NCBI GenBank assembly: GCA_025200525.1
Contig: CM045761.1
Coordinates: forward strand, 100,912,182 to 100,976,181
DNA length: 64,000 nt
Direction: 5' to 3'
DNA from: Camellia lanceoleosa
Lineage: Eukaryota; Streptophyta; Magnoliopsida; Ericales; Theaceae
The notes beneath the pieces are model-generated. The model saw only the letters and a program-made list of their open reading frames with translations. It did no database searches and had not been told where the DNA came from. Shown piece by piece: positions 23,161 to 35,600 of the stretch (positions are counted from its first letter, which is position 1; each line of letters starts with the position of its first letter). The position numbers were made by a program, and so were the translations under genes.

Positions 23161-24210
23161 TTCACAACCATGAATTAAGAACACCCGGCAATGGAGTGAT
23201 ACCACAGTATGATTATTACCTACTCTAATTACAGTGCAAAGGCTTGATCGTTATTCTAATGGGAGAGAGTTAGAGAGAGAGAGTATGGGAAAAATTCATT
23301 CGTTATTTGATTCATCCCACATCCCATATATCGTGAGGATATCTGAGGTTGACCATCTATCCATATCTCTTGATAAGATATGATAGATATAGATAGTGAT
23401 AGTGGGTTATCTAAATAAGATAGATAATAATTCAAATTCAAATTGCATGGGTAATTTGAATGGGTTATGGGTCATGCCACATGGGTGCCCAAATCCAAGT
23501 CTAATACCGCGCCCAACTTCTAACACCTTCCACTCACACATGAGTTGGCATGACAATGCCACATCTCTATCTCAATCTCCCAAAATATTGAACAATCTCA
23601 TACTAGCCAATGAAGATAAATTGAGAACACTCATATATAGGGCTCATACAAGAGACTCAATATGAGCCAGCATAGAGACATCAACCCAAAAAGAATAAAA
23701 ATAGTGTCTTATTTACCCAGATCATCTAGCTACATCAGTCCAAAACATCTTTAATCCCTCAAAGAGCATGTTTGACCCTTCTAGGTCCCGTATTATATTC
23801 ACACCTAATCAGCATCCCATACAGAGCGATGTGAGTTGTCGACAGTGAATATAGAGCAGAGATATAGAATTAGATGATCTTCCCTTCACCCTTATGTCAT
23901 TTGACTTGGAATTGACCGCTTCCCCAGTAATGTCCTTTAAAGTCGAATCATACATGACCGCAGACAACATACTAAAGTAGCCGAACATCAACTCCTCATC
24001 TTATGACATAGTCAAAGGTCACAAAAGGCACAAAGTGAAGTCATTGGAAAAAATGACTTTTAGGACTCATACGGTGAAGAAACAGGGATTCATTCTCTCA
24101 CCTCACTAACGGGTCAATAAGCACATGCAGTACGAATGCATGCTATAGTTGAGTAACTCTTCTAAAGAATGATGTTAAACTCACACACCATATAGATCTT
24201 AGTCTAGTCG
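23161..24210. other. Unassigned, possibly LTR-derived
   Basis: No coding domain recognised. The sequence is less AT-biased than its neighbours and runs into the assembly gap. Confidence 0.3.
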
Positions 24211-24310
24211 NNNNNNNNNNNNNNNNNNNNNNNNNNNNNNNNNNNNNNNNNNNNNNNNNNNNNNNNNNNNNNNNNNNNNNNNNNNNNNNNNNNNNNNNNN
24301 NNNNNNNNNN
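24211..24310. other. Assembly gap (100 N)
   Basis: Exactly 100 undetermined bases, a conventional scaffold join of unknown true length. Confidence 1.
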
Positions 24311-26027
24311 ATTAAGATTAAAACCAATAATTTCATAAATATAATAATTTCAACATTTTTCTTCTTTTGTGTTATAAAACATAAAATTAGAGCTATAAAG
24401 CTCTTTAAAAGAAACATTTGCATATATGAAATTCAAATAAAAAATCAAACTAATTTTTGATTCTCAAGTATAAATTTTAATTTATTCCCAAATTTGTCCA
24501 AATTTAGATTTAATTCATTTTCTTTATATCAAGCCCACAAATTTTAAAATATGAATTAAACTTTCAAAACTCTTGAAAATTTCATGATATATGTAAAAAT
24601 AGAATCCAATTTCATGATAAATAATAAAAATCAAACTTAATTGATGAATTACAAAATCAAACCCAAAACTTAATTTATGATCATAGATGTTCCAAAATAT
24701 GTTTAAATTGAATAAAACTTTTCCATGAAATTACATGCATGGATTAAAAATCATAATCAAACCAATTCCTAATTTTCATAATAAAACTAAAACATTATCT
24801 AACTTTAGGATTAACTCTAAATTTTCATGGACTTGATTTTTATAAAACTTTTCATTGTCCTCTTCAAACTATGAATTTGAATGGCTCAAATCGTTTCAAA
24901 ACTCATGGTGCATGTAAATATACATCTCATATATATATATATATATATATATCAAGGTTTCCAAACCCAAACTTAATTTGAAGTATTCTTCCAATTATCT
25001 CCATGATTATTAACTTTAACACAAATTTTCTTCATCATTTTCTTCATTTCTTTCTAATTATATGGAATTGAACCCAACAACTTTTTAACTTCATCTTTTA
25101 ACTAAATCATATACAAAATTTAAGCTTTAATTCCTTCCCTTAAGTCTTCAATGGCTGAATTTCTTGATCAATTATTGAACTCCTCTTCAATACTTCACTC
25201 TTCTTTGTTTTTCTCCTTGGTCTTCCAGCAAACACACACACACACACTCTCTCTCTCTCTCTCTCTCCAACACAAATGAATACACAATGCACACTACTTC
25301 TCTTCCCAATCTTTCTAGGACCTTCTTAATTTTACTCCATTTTATTTTATGATTAGGATTAGATTAACCACTAATTATTCATTAGCTTAATTAATCACCC
25401 CTTAATTTAAATTAATCTTGATCATAATTTAATTAATCATAACTAATCACAAATTCCACATAATTTAATTAGTCTAATTGACTTCAAGTAAAGCTCAATT
25501 AATTATATTTAATATTTACCAATCTAAATCAGATTTTTAATCAAATTTTCAGAAGACTCCAAATATCAAATTAAACCTATTTCTACTATCAATTTTGATT
25601 TCTCACATCAGTAAGGCGTTCAATTTCTGATCAAACTCAAAATCTCAGTCAATATATTACATATTCAATTGAACACCTCATAAATGAATTTAATTCGTAA
25701 TAATCTCAATTCCCAATCTTCATAACTTGATCAATTCCAATTCGGACCCAATTAATAAAATCTCAATTTTACTAAACGGAATCGAATATTTAATTAAACT
25801 CCCATATGGTCCATACTCGAAATTAAAATAATTTAATTCGTCAATTTCACTTTCTTGAGTCACTTAAGCTTTTAATTTCTAATTCCAAAATAACTCTTTT
25901 ATAAAATTATATACGAATCAACCCCAATATTGTTCATCAATTCCACAAATAAATTGGAATAATAATTAATTAAAATCTAAATCACCTTGATTAAATGTAA
26001 AATATTTTACGTGGCAAGATCGTCACA
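24311..26027 (-). repeat. Ty3-type LTR fragment cut by the gap
   Basis: On the minus strand it starts TGTGACGATCTTGCCACG at 26027, in the style of the other Ty3-type LTR starts here, and continues as very AT-rich sequence with CA/CT microsatellites (25235-25267) until the gap. Its other end is missing. Confidence 0.5.
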
Positions 26028-26319
26028 ATCTATTTCTTTGGACCCCCGATTATAAATTTTAAAACCGTTAAAATTTATTTTCTCTCCCCAAATAATACCG
26101 AAATTATCCTTGTGAAAATATTTCACCCATTCAATTGAATGCACACTCCCACACTCCAAAAAATCTCTCTCCCAAAAGCCCTAACAAAACCCACAAAAGT
26201 GATTACTATTTCATCTCCACATATTTGTTCATGACCTTACAGTGAAAAAATAAATATAGGGTTTTTAATCTTCAATCCTTAAAATATATCAGCAAGAAAT
26301 TGGGTTGAGATTTTTTGTA
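26028..26319. other. Unassigned spacer
   Basis: No supported feature. Confidence 0.3.
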
Positions 26320-26760
26320 CTAGAGAAAGAAAAAGAAGAAGTGCCAACTGTGATTACTGTCAATTGCCCTGACAAGACTAGCTTGGATTGTAATCTCTGT
26401 CGCCTCATTCTTTTCTTCAGTTTGACCATTATCAGAGTTGGTTATTTGTTTCTGAACAAATAAGAAATGTTCAGTTACCTGTTCCTGAACAAATAAACAA
26501 TGTTCGGGCCTGTCTTCCCGAATTTCAGTTATATGTTGAGGGAATTCAGTCCTGAAAAAATGACGAACAATTTTTATTATTTTTGTTATTTTTTTCAAGA
26601 AACTTATCCTTACAAGGCTAATCTCATCTGAGCTAAGAATACCATCAAACTTATGAATCTCTTCTGAGCTTTTATTGTTATATTCCTCTCGTCTCATGGA
26701 GTTGTGGTTGCCGAAAAAACTTCTATTCATTGTCATTGCTAGAGAATTGTAAATAATCAA
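26320..26760 (-). CDS. Hypothetical 146-codon reading frame
   Basis: A continuous minus-strand frame rich in charged residues, with an internal repeat (LFVQEQVTEHFLFVQKQIT near residues 89-107) reflecting a local DNA duplication. It ends in a phenylalanine run (low complexity). I recognise no domain, and it lies in transposon-rich DNA. It may be a captured gene piece or chance. Confidence 0.2.
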   Translation of the reverse strand: MIIYNSLAMTMNRSFFGNHNSMRREEYNNKSSEEIHKFDGILSSDEISLVRISFLKKITKIIKIVRHFFRTEFPQHITEIREDRPEHCLFVQEQVTEHFLFVQKQITNSDNGQTEEKNEATEITIQASLVRAIDSNHSWHFFFFFL

Positions 26761-27993
26761 ATGGTTGCTATCGTTACCGTCGGAATATTGCCGCTAAAGA
26801 GATTTTAAGATTTTGAGAGTAGATAGATTTTGAAGGAGTGATTTGGGAAAGATGAATAGGTGGTGATGGAGATAGGTGCTCTCACAAACCTTAATTCATG
26901 ATGTAGTGGGTGTGTGTGCTTACTTGTGAGATGAAGTGTCCAAAATTATTGATATCCTTTTATTAATTTTATTTGAGATTATTATTGTAATAAAAAAATA
27001 AACTAAAAAAATAAGGGGTCCAAGATAATTGATAGATGCTAATAGCAACATTCTGTTTTTATCTTTTTACACACGTCTTTATGCCACTTATACCTCATTC
27101 CCAACCTCCTCTTCTTACACCAAAATCTTTCAAACTTAACTCCTCCATCTCAACTATTACAACTACTGCAGCCGCCTTTTTCCGAGCACCAATTTCATAA
27201 TCCGACCACTCATCACCACAACACCTCACTACCGCATCATCATCACTTCACAGCCTCCATCATGACCTGCCAAGCACCACTTTTGTAGCCTTCTTTTTCA
27301 GTATTTCTCCGTGTTTTGTTTAGCTAGAAACACAAGCCGAACAAATATGGTTTATTCGGTTGGAAACAAATGAACAAATCATGTTTGTATAACTCATGTC
27401 CCTACCAAACAGGGGCCAAAAATTGATTAAATTCAACCATAATTCGGCTAGAAGTCTAAACATGTACTTAAATTGTTTGGCTACCAAAGACTGGAAAATC
27501 TTAATTTGTTTGGTGAGTCAGAGCTGAAAGGAGTTTCTGAACCCACTTTTTTTTCAAATTATGCAAAACTAACAATGATTGGAAAACCATACCTAAACAT
27601 CTTTTTAAATGCAACTATATATATATATATTATTTATTTGTAATGATTATATATATATATATATATATTTTTAAATATAAATTTTAATTTTTTGTTTGTT
27701 GTTTGTTATTGTTTATATACACATATATATGGGCAAGGTAGGTGCATTTGGATTTGTAGGTGGATGGGAAGAGGAAAGATGCGAGCAAGGGTGGCAGGTG
27801 GTTGGTGGAGAGAATGGATGGTGGCTAATTAGTGGTGGTTGGTAGAGAAGGCTGGTGGTGGTGGTGGTGGTGGTGGTGATAATAGAAATAAAGATGAAAG
27901 GGTGTACAGAAAATGTATAGGGCAAGGTTTGGAGCTTTTAGTCCTTAATATTAATTTTACAAAGGATAAAAATGTAATAAAAAAATATAAAAT
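26761..27993. other. Spacer with TA and GGT microsatellites
   Basis: TA repeats at about 27614-27670, a G-rich stretch from 27730, and a GGT repeat near 27853-27880. No gene. Confidence 0.5.
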
Positions 27994-29119
27994 GGGTAAT
28001 TCTATTTACACACTACTAATTCTCTCAATACATACCATAAACAGATTGAATTTATATTCCAATAATACCCTCAAATGAAAAGACCAAGGACAACATGGGG
28101 TATATTCTACTAATTCAAAGATTTCATATTTAAAAATACAAAATACTCTTCACAGACCATCATCACCTATAGGGTTTAGGATTTAAACATATAACCAACG
28201 ATTTCTTCATCATCTTCTACCATTAACACATCACACTTGTAGATATCATTCATTATCAATTAGCTCACTTTATTCTCTTCTCTATTATACTTATTTCTCA
28301 AACTCAAAACATTATTACTTTTGAAGATTTCAGATTTAAGAATATTGAAATCAATTAGTTTTGAAAATTTACAATTCATGGATGACATCGAGATGGGTGG
28401 TTCCAATATAAACATTGAAAATGTTAATTTATTACTTAGTTTTTTTATTTTTGTTTATCTCATTTGTATATTGGGAAGATGAGTTTGTTCATCATATTTT
28501 CAGATAAACTGAGTTGAACTTTTACATAATATTCGATTATTTGTATTTGAACAAAATAATTTTGTTTAAATTATTAAGATTAATCATCAAATATTAAATT
28601 TTCATACATAAAAAATTGAACATTTAAAGTTAGTTCAAGTTAAAATAAATTGAACTTTTATTCTTTGTTCAGATACAAATTTTTGATACATTAAGTTTGT
28701 TCAACTTTGTATTCATGAACATAACTATTTTTATTTTATTTTTTGGTTTAACGCCTACAATGCACCAACAAAACAATGGTGAGACAATGATGAAGATGGA
28801 GAACCACAAGGCACCAGCGAGACAACGATGATATGTAACTTATGAGACAACAGCAATTCAAACGACGAGAGTTTAACACCCATAACAGAGATTCAACATC
28901 GCGAAGATAGAAATCTCTAAAGATGGAGGTATCTGTTATGAAGATGGAGAGTTTTTGTGTGTGTCGTGATGTGTATTCATAGACAAGTGGTCTGTTACCA
29001 TAAAGCTAGTAATGGGAAGTTATGTGTAAACTAAGATATTTTTAAACACTAAAATTATTTTGTATGTGTACCAAGTAATGGTATATACTAAGAAGATTAG
29101 TGGTGTAAATAAATCACCC
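27994..29119. mobile_element. Mutator-type non-autonomous element, 1126 bp
   Basis: Its ends pair as GGGTAATTCTATTTACACAC (left) and GGGTGATTTATTTACACC (right, reverse complemented), similar to the TIR of 51140-52376. The flanks TATAAAAT (left) and TATAAAAAT (right) look like one target duplication with a 1-base difference. The interior holds an AAACCCTA-poor leader-like stretch and ATGGATGACATCGAGATGGG (28379) that may be captured gene sequence, but no homology was recognised. Confidence 0.55.
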
Positions 29120-29574
29120 TATAAAAATGAAGGGTGTAATGAACCAAAAGTGTTGTATCAGTAGAATTTGCTTTAAACATACCATAATATTATTAACAAA
29201 TTGTATCCAATTCACAAGGTTCCAGTTTTGCGGCAGAATCCAAGGGTAATACAGTCAATCTAATATTATTAACTCACAAAAATACAGTATTGTAATTCAT
29301 GTAACAATACAGTCAATCTAACATTATTAACTCACAAAAAAAAAAAACTGACTCAAAATTATTTATCCAGGCGCTTTTACGAGGCTTGCTGACAGCCTTG
29401 TATGGTTCGGTTTGTGTAATGGTGTTCATCGTATCCAAAACCAATCTTCCTTTTTCTCTACATCGCTCCACTCTTCATTTTCAAATTTACTGAGGAACTG
29501 CTTTTCATTTTATGTACACTAACATCTACTGACGTTTCTTCCAGCTTCAATCTGAACATAAAAACTTTAAAAAA
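29120..29574. other. 3' flank of the host gene
   Basis: Contains a short direct repeat (CAATCTAAYATTATTAACTC near 29258 and 29313). The 3' untranslated region of the gene should lie here. No polyadenylation signal could be assigned with confidence. Confidence 0.35.
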
Positions 29575-29673
29575 CTATTGTGGATTGCCCTGAAGTTCTG
29601 GACAATCTCCTCCGCTTCTTGATTGAATGCCCTTCAGATATTCGCAAGAACGCTGTTCATAAGAACCTCCCTC
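29575..29673 (-). CDS. Host gene exon 9 with stop
   Basis: Opens EGGSYEQRSCEYLKGIQSR, then SGGDCPELQGNPQ and TAG at 29575-29577. The acceptor is CTCTCTCAG. The last residues look as if a one-base insertion was later compensated, since a RAEEIV-type continuation is readable one frame over. Confidence 0.8.
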   Translation of the reverse strand, partial: EGGSYEQRSCEYLKGIQSRSGGDCPELQGNPQ

Positions 29674-32657
29674 CTGAGAGAGAGAGATGGAGAAATGTTA
29701 GAGAAATTTAAGTCTTTGGAACTCTAATGGGGCTGAGATCCAAGAGTGCACCCCACCGCTCGGATCAAAGTTCGCTCCATTCGCTTCCTAATAACAGCAT
29801 AAAATTCATCCAAGTAGATTTCACCTTTACCAACAGTCATACCATTGATCAACAGCTTATTCCACTCATCTTCAGGGCTGCAGCCAGTAGAACAAGTCTA
29901 TTAATGAGGTTGGGAAGTGTTGCCCAACAAACAACCATAAAAAATATATATATAAAATAAAAATAAAAATAAAAACGATGACTGTGCAAGCAAGACAGGG
30001 TCAGACAGCATCCACAAGTGCAACCAACCAAAAACTTCCTTTTAAAGTCGTCAATAAATTATCCTGCTAATTATTCTTATTTTCATGATCTAATTGTCCA
30101 CATATCTTTAAGAAGATGCTCGGCCTCAATGTTAATGGAACAGAGGATGGGGATCACTTCATCACCTCGGCGCCTATAATTGCACCTTTTATGGTGTACG
30201 AGGTGAAAATTTACCACTTAAATTGGGGATTCAAGAGTAAGGACTTCATCATGTTTGATGAGATGTTAACAGTTTAGGTTTCCTTTGAAATGACAAGCTC
30301 AAAGCCTCTCCTCTGTCATCATTTTAGATGCTTTTCGAATCTCCTATCGCCCATTCCAATGGATATTCTTATTCCAGATGAGATTCTTACATGCAAAATC
30401 TTGTGTTAATGGTATTGGGTAGTGTGAATCCTCATAAGCTAAGAAGCACGGACACTTTAAGAATGTAACATATCCGTATCGGGTCCGTGTCGGACACGGA
30501 CACGGACACGGACACTTTCCCGACACATGTCCGACACTCTTCAAAACGTGTCCTATTTTTTACTTTTTTAAGGACCCGACACTCTCTAAACACTTGGCGG
30601 ACACATGTTTATTGCTTAAATACACGATTAGACACAGTAAAACTACTTATAAGTTTGAACAAAACAACTTAAGATACAATAATAAAATAAAAACTATATA
30701 AATTTATAGGAATTAGTGTTATATTACATTTTTATTATCTTTGAATGATATATTCATATTTATATTTATGTATAACATATAATAAATATACAAAATTATA
30801 TATTTCATGCATGTCCCCATGTGTCATGTCCTGCATTTTTGAAAATTAGCATGTCTACGTATCCTGTCGTGTCGCATGTCCGTGTCCATGCTTTTTAGCT
30901 CATAAGCAATGAACACTAACCACTCAATCACAGATCTCAAATTCTGGGAACAAAGGTATTATGGTATTTTTGCATTTGTGACCTGTAGGCTGTGGTGGCC
31001 CTAAATTATGTATATGTAGTTAGAGGGCTGCACCTATCTCTGAATCTTAGTTGTAATTCTTAATAGCGAAAACCACATCGATCGGGGACATAACCCAATT
31101 AGGGTGAACCATGTAAATCTTGTATTATTGTGTATGCATTTGATATACAATTCCTATTTATTTTTCATCTTTGTTTTCGCCTGTCACCGATCCTAGTTAG
31201 GTGTTCCACATTTCTAACAAATGGGGCATTCAAAGTTAATTGAACTTTCAAAACACCCCACATGTTATTATCTTCTTTATTAGTAAAAATAAGATATGGG
31301 TTCTATATCTATGCATTTGTGTTTCATGGTGTGCCATAAACAATAATATGTCAAGGTTTCAGATTTAACTATAGTAACATTTTAAAACTTATCCAGGAAA
31401 ACTAAGGCCACACGCAACCCCAGACCCCTCTTTGGGTTATAACTATTTAATAAACATTTTTATTCCAAAATTAAAAAGCAAATGTATATAACCCTTGACC
31501 TGGGAGGGAAATATGCGATTCAAAAACATTAAGACAGACACTGGTCTTATAGCATCCAAATTCCAAACCACCCTCACGTTTAAAACAAATTCTCATGCAC
31601 TCTACTTTTAGGTCATCTAGACCTTTAGGGCCCAAATCACATGCTTCTAGTCTTTCATAGGCTAAAATAGCAGGTATTCATTACTTTCTAGCCATTTTAA
31701 ATTCAAAATTAAAGCCCGGAACAATTGTCCAGAGAGCTATTTTTCCTATTCTTTGCTGAGTCAAACATATAAAACACAATCATACCATACAGTGGGCCCG
31801 TTAAACTTATTACAATCTAAAACTGATAATCAAAAAGCAAAGCCAAAATCATAATAAACTTTTTAAATTTATTTAAGCTTATTTATCTCTAATAAGTTGT
31901 AAACAAAAACTGAACCAAACAATTTGGCATGGACTACTATAAAAGAAGCAACTAAGCTATACCAAACCCCTAGTATTTTAGGTCACTTGAGATTGTCTCA
32001 AATTTAGTTGCACGAAATGGGACGAAATGAGAGCGCGAAAGAGTCGTAATTTGGGAGAGCTTATATATTACTTTTATAGAAAATATTTTTAATTTGTCTA
32101 TATAAACTTTTTTTATATATATTTTTAATTGATATATACATGTTATAAATGAGTTTTAAATTTTTATTTTTATATAATTTTTAATTAATTAAATACAACA
32201 TAAAAAAAATATTTTTTAAAAAAATGAATAGCAAATAAAAATTCATTCCAAATATAAAAACAAAATGAATTAATAAATTCGAACATTATAAGAACATTTT
32301 TAATTCATTCTCATTAATACTATCATCAAAAGAGCTGTCTATAAAAAAAAGAAATAATACTAATAGGCCATTATCATTAAAACTTTAAATCACAGACACC
32401 AAAAAATTAATGAAGTGATATTATTGAATCTTCAAAACACAAAGACCAATAAAAGTAATGGAGTGATATTCTTGAATTTGTAAAACACAGAGACCAATAA
32501 AAGTAGTAGAGTAATATCCTTTAAAACACATAAATTCATTATCTTTAAATAAAATATAATAAATGATCCATTATAAGTCTCAAAAATAGATAAAAAAGTA
32601 GAGACCCACGAAGAGAGAGAAAACCAGAACGAGAGAGAGAGAGAGAGAGAGAAGAAA

Positions 32658-32689
<32 letters not shown>

Positions 32690-35600
32690 GGAAGATAGGG
32701 AGATAGAGATAGAGATCGAGATCGAGATCAAGGTTGCAATCGCTTCCTTCTTAGACAGATTCGCGTTTCTCTTGCATCAAAAGCGCGATTCTGATACGAT
32801 TCTTCCTCAGAAGTGCATAATCACGATTTTTCGTCAGGTGCCTCTTCATCTGCTACTAAGGTCTCGGCTAAAAACCACATTTGCAAGACATTGAAATACA
32901 TGTTCACCTCTTTCTTTTTATTTTTGGGCCTTGGCCCTTACACCAGTGTTGGATTTTCCTTGTTGCATAAGACTCGGTCATCATGATCATTTAAAATACA
33001 TCCAAGACATTCTCACAAAATCCAGCAAATAATGTAGCATCAAACCAAGAAGGACAAATCTAGGTGGTAATGTTTTTATGCAATGTACCAGTTCAAGTTA
33101 AATGCAGTTCTTTAAAACATAGTGATTAATTGAAAAAAAATAAAGAAAAAAATGAATCAAAAGCATTTTATTAATGAATCAAAAGCATTTTATTACCTTT
33201 TAATTATGGTCTCAAGAAACTCTTCAGCCTTTAAAACTTGATTTTCTGCAAAAACAAAAGAGGGACAAGGTTTTAGGTAACTAAGCAAAACAAAACAACA
33301 AAATACTTACGGATTTTTTTAGTGTTTTTATTTTTATGGGGATCTGAAAAGTTCAAATTCGCGACGTTACTACAATCAGACTGACGCATTGTTGGATAGC
33401 TTGATATAATTGGACCTATTTTCTAACAGTTAAGGTTTTGGGACTAGTGGTGACCTAACATGTTAGCATACCTCAGCTTAGGGGAGGTCTTAGGTTCAAG
33501 TTTCTCCATCTGCATTTGTTACCATTTGCATTCTGCTTCTCTCCATGTATGTCTCTTTGTATTTCTTGTATGCAAGATGGGATTGCATGTGAGGGAGTGT
33601 GTTGTATAACTTGATACACATTGTTTGGCCATTTCCTAACAGCTTAAGTTTTTGGGACTATTGGTGAATCTGGTGGTCTAATATGCATCATGTAGACCTC
33701 CTGGAGGCAGCCACTCTAGTGAGACACACCATGCTAAGAAGGCATGTGCTTAACTGAAAATGATTTTCAGGGTGGTGAGCCACTTTAATAGAGAATCACC
33801 ACCCCAAGTCTGAGCATTTTCAACATGCAGTAAGTGCTCATTAAGATGAAACTCTGCCCGAGGAAATGACCAAAAAGGTTGTATACCCCCTGACCACTCT
33901 TTGAAGTTGTGCAATGATGCCAGCACCTACCTAGGTTGAATATAGGGCTCATCAAGCGCTGCAAGATTTTCAGGTGCATTGGCTGCAGAACAGAGCTACT
34001 GCTCTGGAGTAACCTGTTACTTGGTTTGGTGGCTTAAGTCAAGGCCTTAATAAAGTATATGGCCACACTCAAACCAGTACTGTGCATCATGCTGTAATTA
34101 TGGTTGATTCTTGTTTGGTCTATTTTTGGACGTATATGCAGCAGATAAGCTATACCCAGGCTCAAAAGTCAGTCAAAATACCAATTCCCTTAAACTTGCT
34201 ATTGATTGATTGGGTCAGAACCCATACTAATTGCTCAGGTGATTGCACAGAAGCAAGGGGAAGCTGTCTCTTATGGGCTCTTGACGCCTGGACACAAGGA
34301 CTTCTGGTATGCCGAGATTGAAATTTAAATTTTAAACTAAAGAAACAGAGAGTAGAATGAACCAATCTAAAGGACTTCAAATGTACTTGGAATTAAATGG
34401 AGTGCATGAATCAGAGAGCAAAGATTAAGAACAAATTAAACAATGGTGGATGGAACGATGCTTACAGTATTAATGAAAAGAGAAAAATTACAGGATGGAA
34501 AGGAACAGATACTGCAAGCCATAAGCTGACTGAAATGGATATGAAGATGAAATGAGATGAAAGAGTTCTGAAATTGAATGCATGGTGACCTTCTTGATGC
34601 TTGCAGTTCTTTAAATAGACCCTTTGAATGAATGATGAGGCAATATCCATCATTGAAATGGACAGTGCTTTATGTCCTCTGTAATTTACCTTTTCTTGCA
34701 TTGGCTCCCCTGTTTTAAGGAATTATGGTGTCCTACCTTATTTCCAGCCAGTGAACTTTTTTTTGTTTTTGATAAATAAACAAACTTTATTAGAAAAGCA
34801 TCAAGCTGATGCAAAGAATACAAAAATATGATGCAAAGAATACAAAAAGTGAGCCTACAAAGGCTAAACTAACTAATCAAATTCTCAACAAAATCTGCAA
34901 AGGTCAACACATTCGGATCTACCATAAGCAAAACCCAACTATGAAGAAGTAAGCAACCATTGCTCCAACCACGGAACCGATAAAGACACACCCTGAAAGG
35001 TACGCGTATTACGCTCCAACCAAACCAGCCGCATCAAACAATGACCAGCAAGCAACGACGCCTTCCGGCATCTCCTCCCTACCCTAACCCCAGCCCAACT
35101 CTGCAACATCTCCAACACCGTACCTGGCTGAACCCAAACCAAACCACAAGTCGCAACAATAAGCATCCAAAGGTGTGAAGCAACCAGACTGCAGGCCAGG
35201 TATGATGTCAGTCATGTGGCTTGCGGAGTGTATCAACTAGAATGACCACAACCTAGTGTTAGACTGCATTCACATATCATTGGATGATGATCTACTGTAT
35301 TGACTGAATCAAGAATGAGTTAAATCTAGCGAGGCTATTTTATTTGGCAAAAGCTTGATTATATATGTAAACTCAATGTAATGAACACACCCTTTTTGCA
35401 TAGCTACGCTTAGAGAGGACTCTGGAAGCATATAGTTGCAAAACTTTTTGCAACATAGCCTGAAGCCCTGGCTTGTCCTCATCTTCTTTTGCCTGCAAAT
35501 GATTAAAAATTAGTACAGTAATCAAATCATAAGAAAGATCTAACGTTCATAGCACACAAACGGGGATGCAAGATAGTTGGGAAAATTAGCAAGCCATTAG

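Noticed and set aside
30344..30672. Open frames rich in Thr-Asp or Cys-Pro repeats
   Set aside because: They translate the GGACAC hexamer array of the hAT MITE.
32432..32731. Serine/leucine-rich frame resembling a signal peptide
   Set aside because: It translates GA and TA microsatellites and a tandem repeat.
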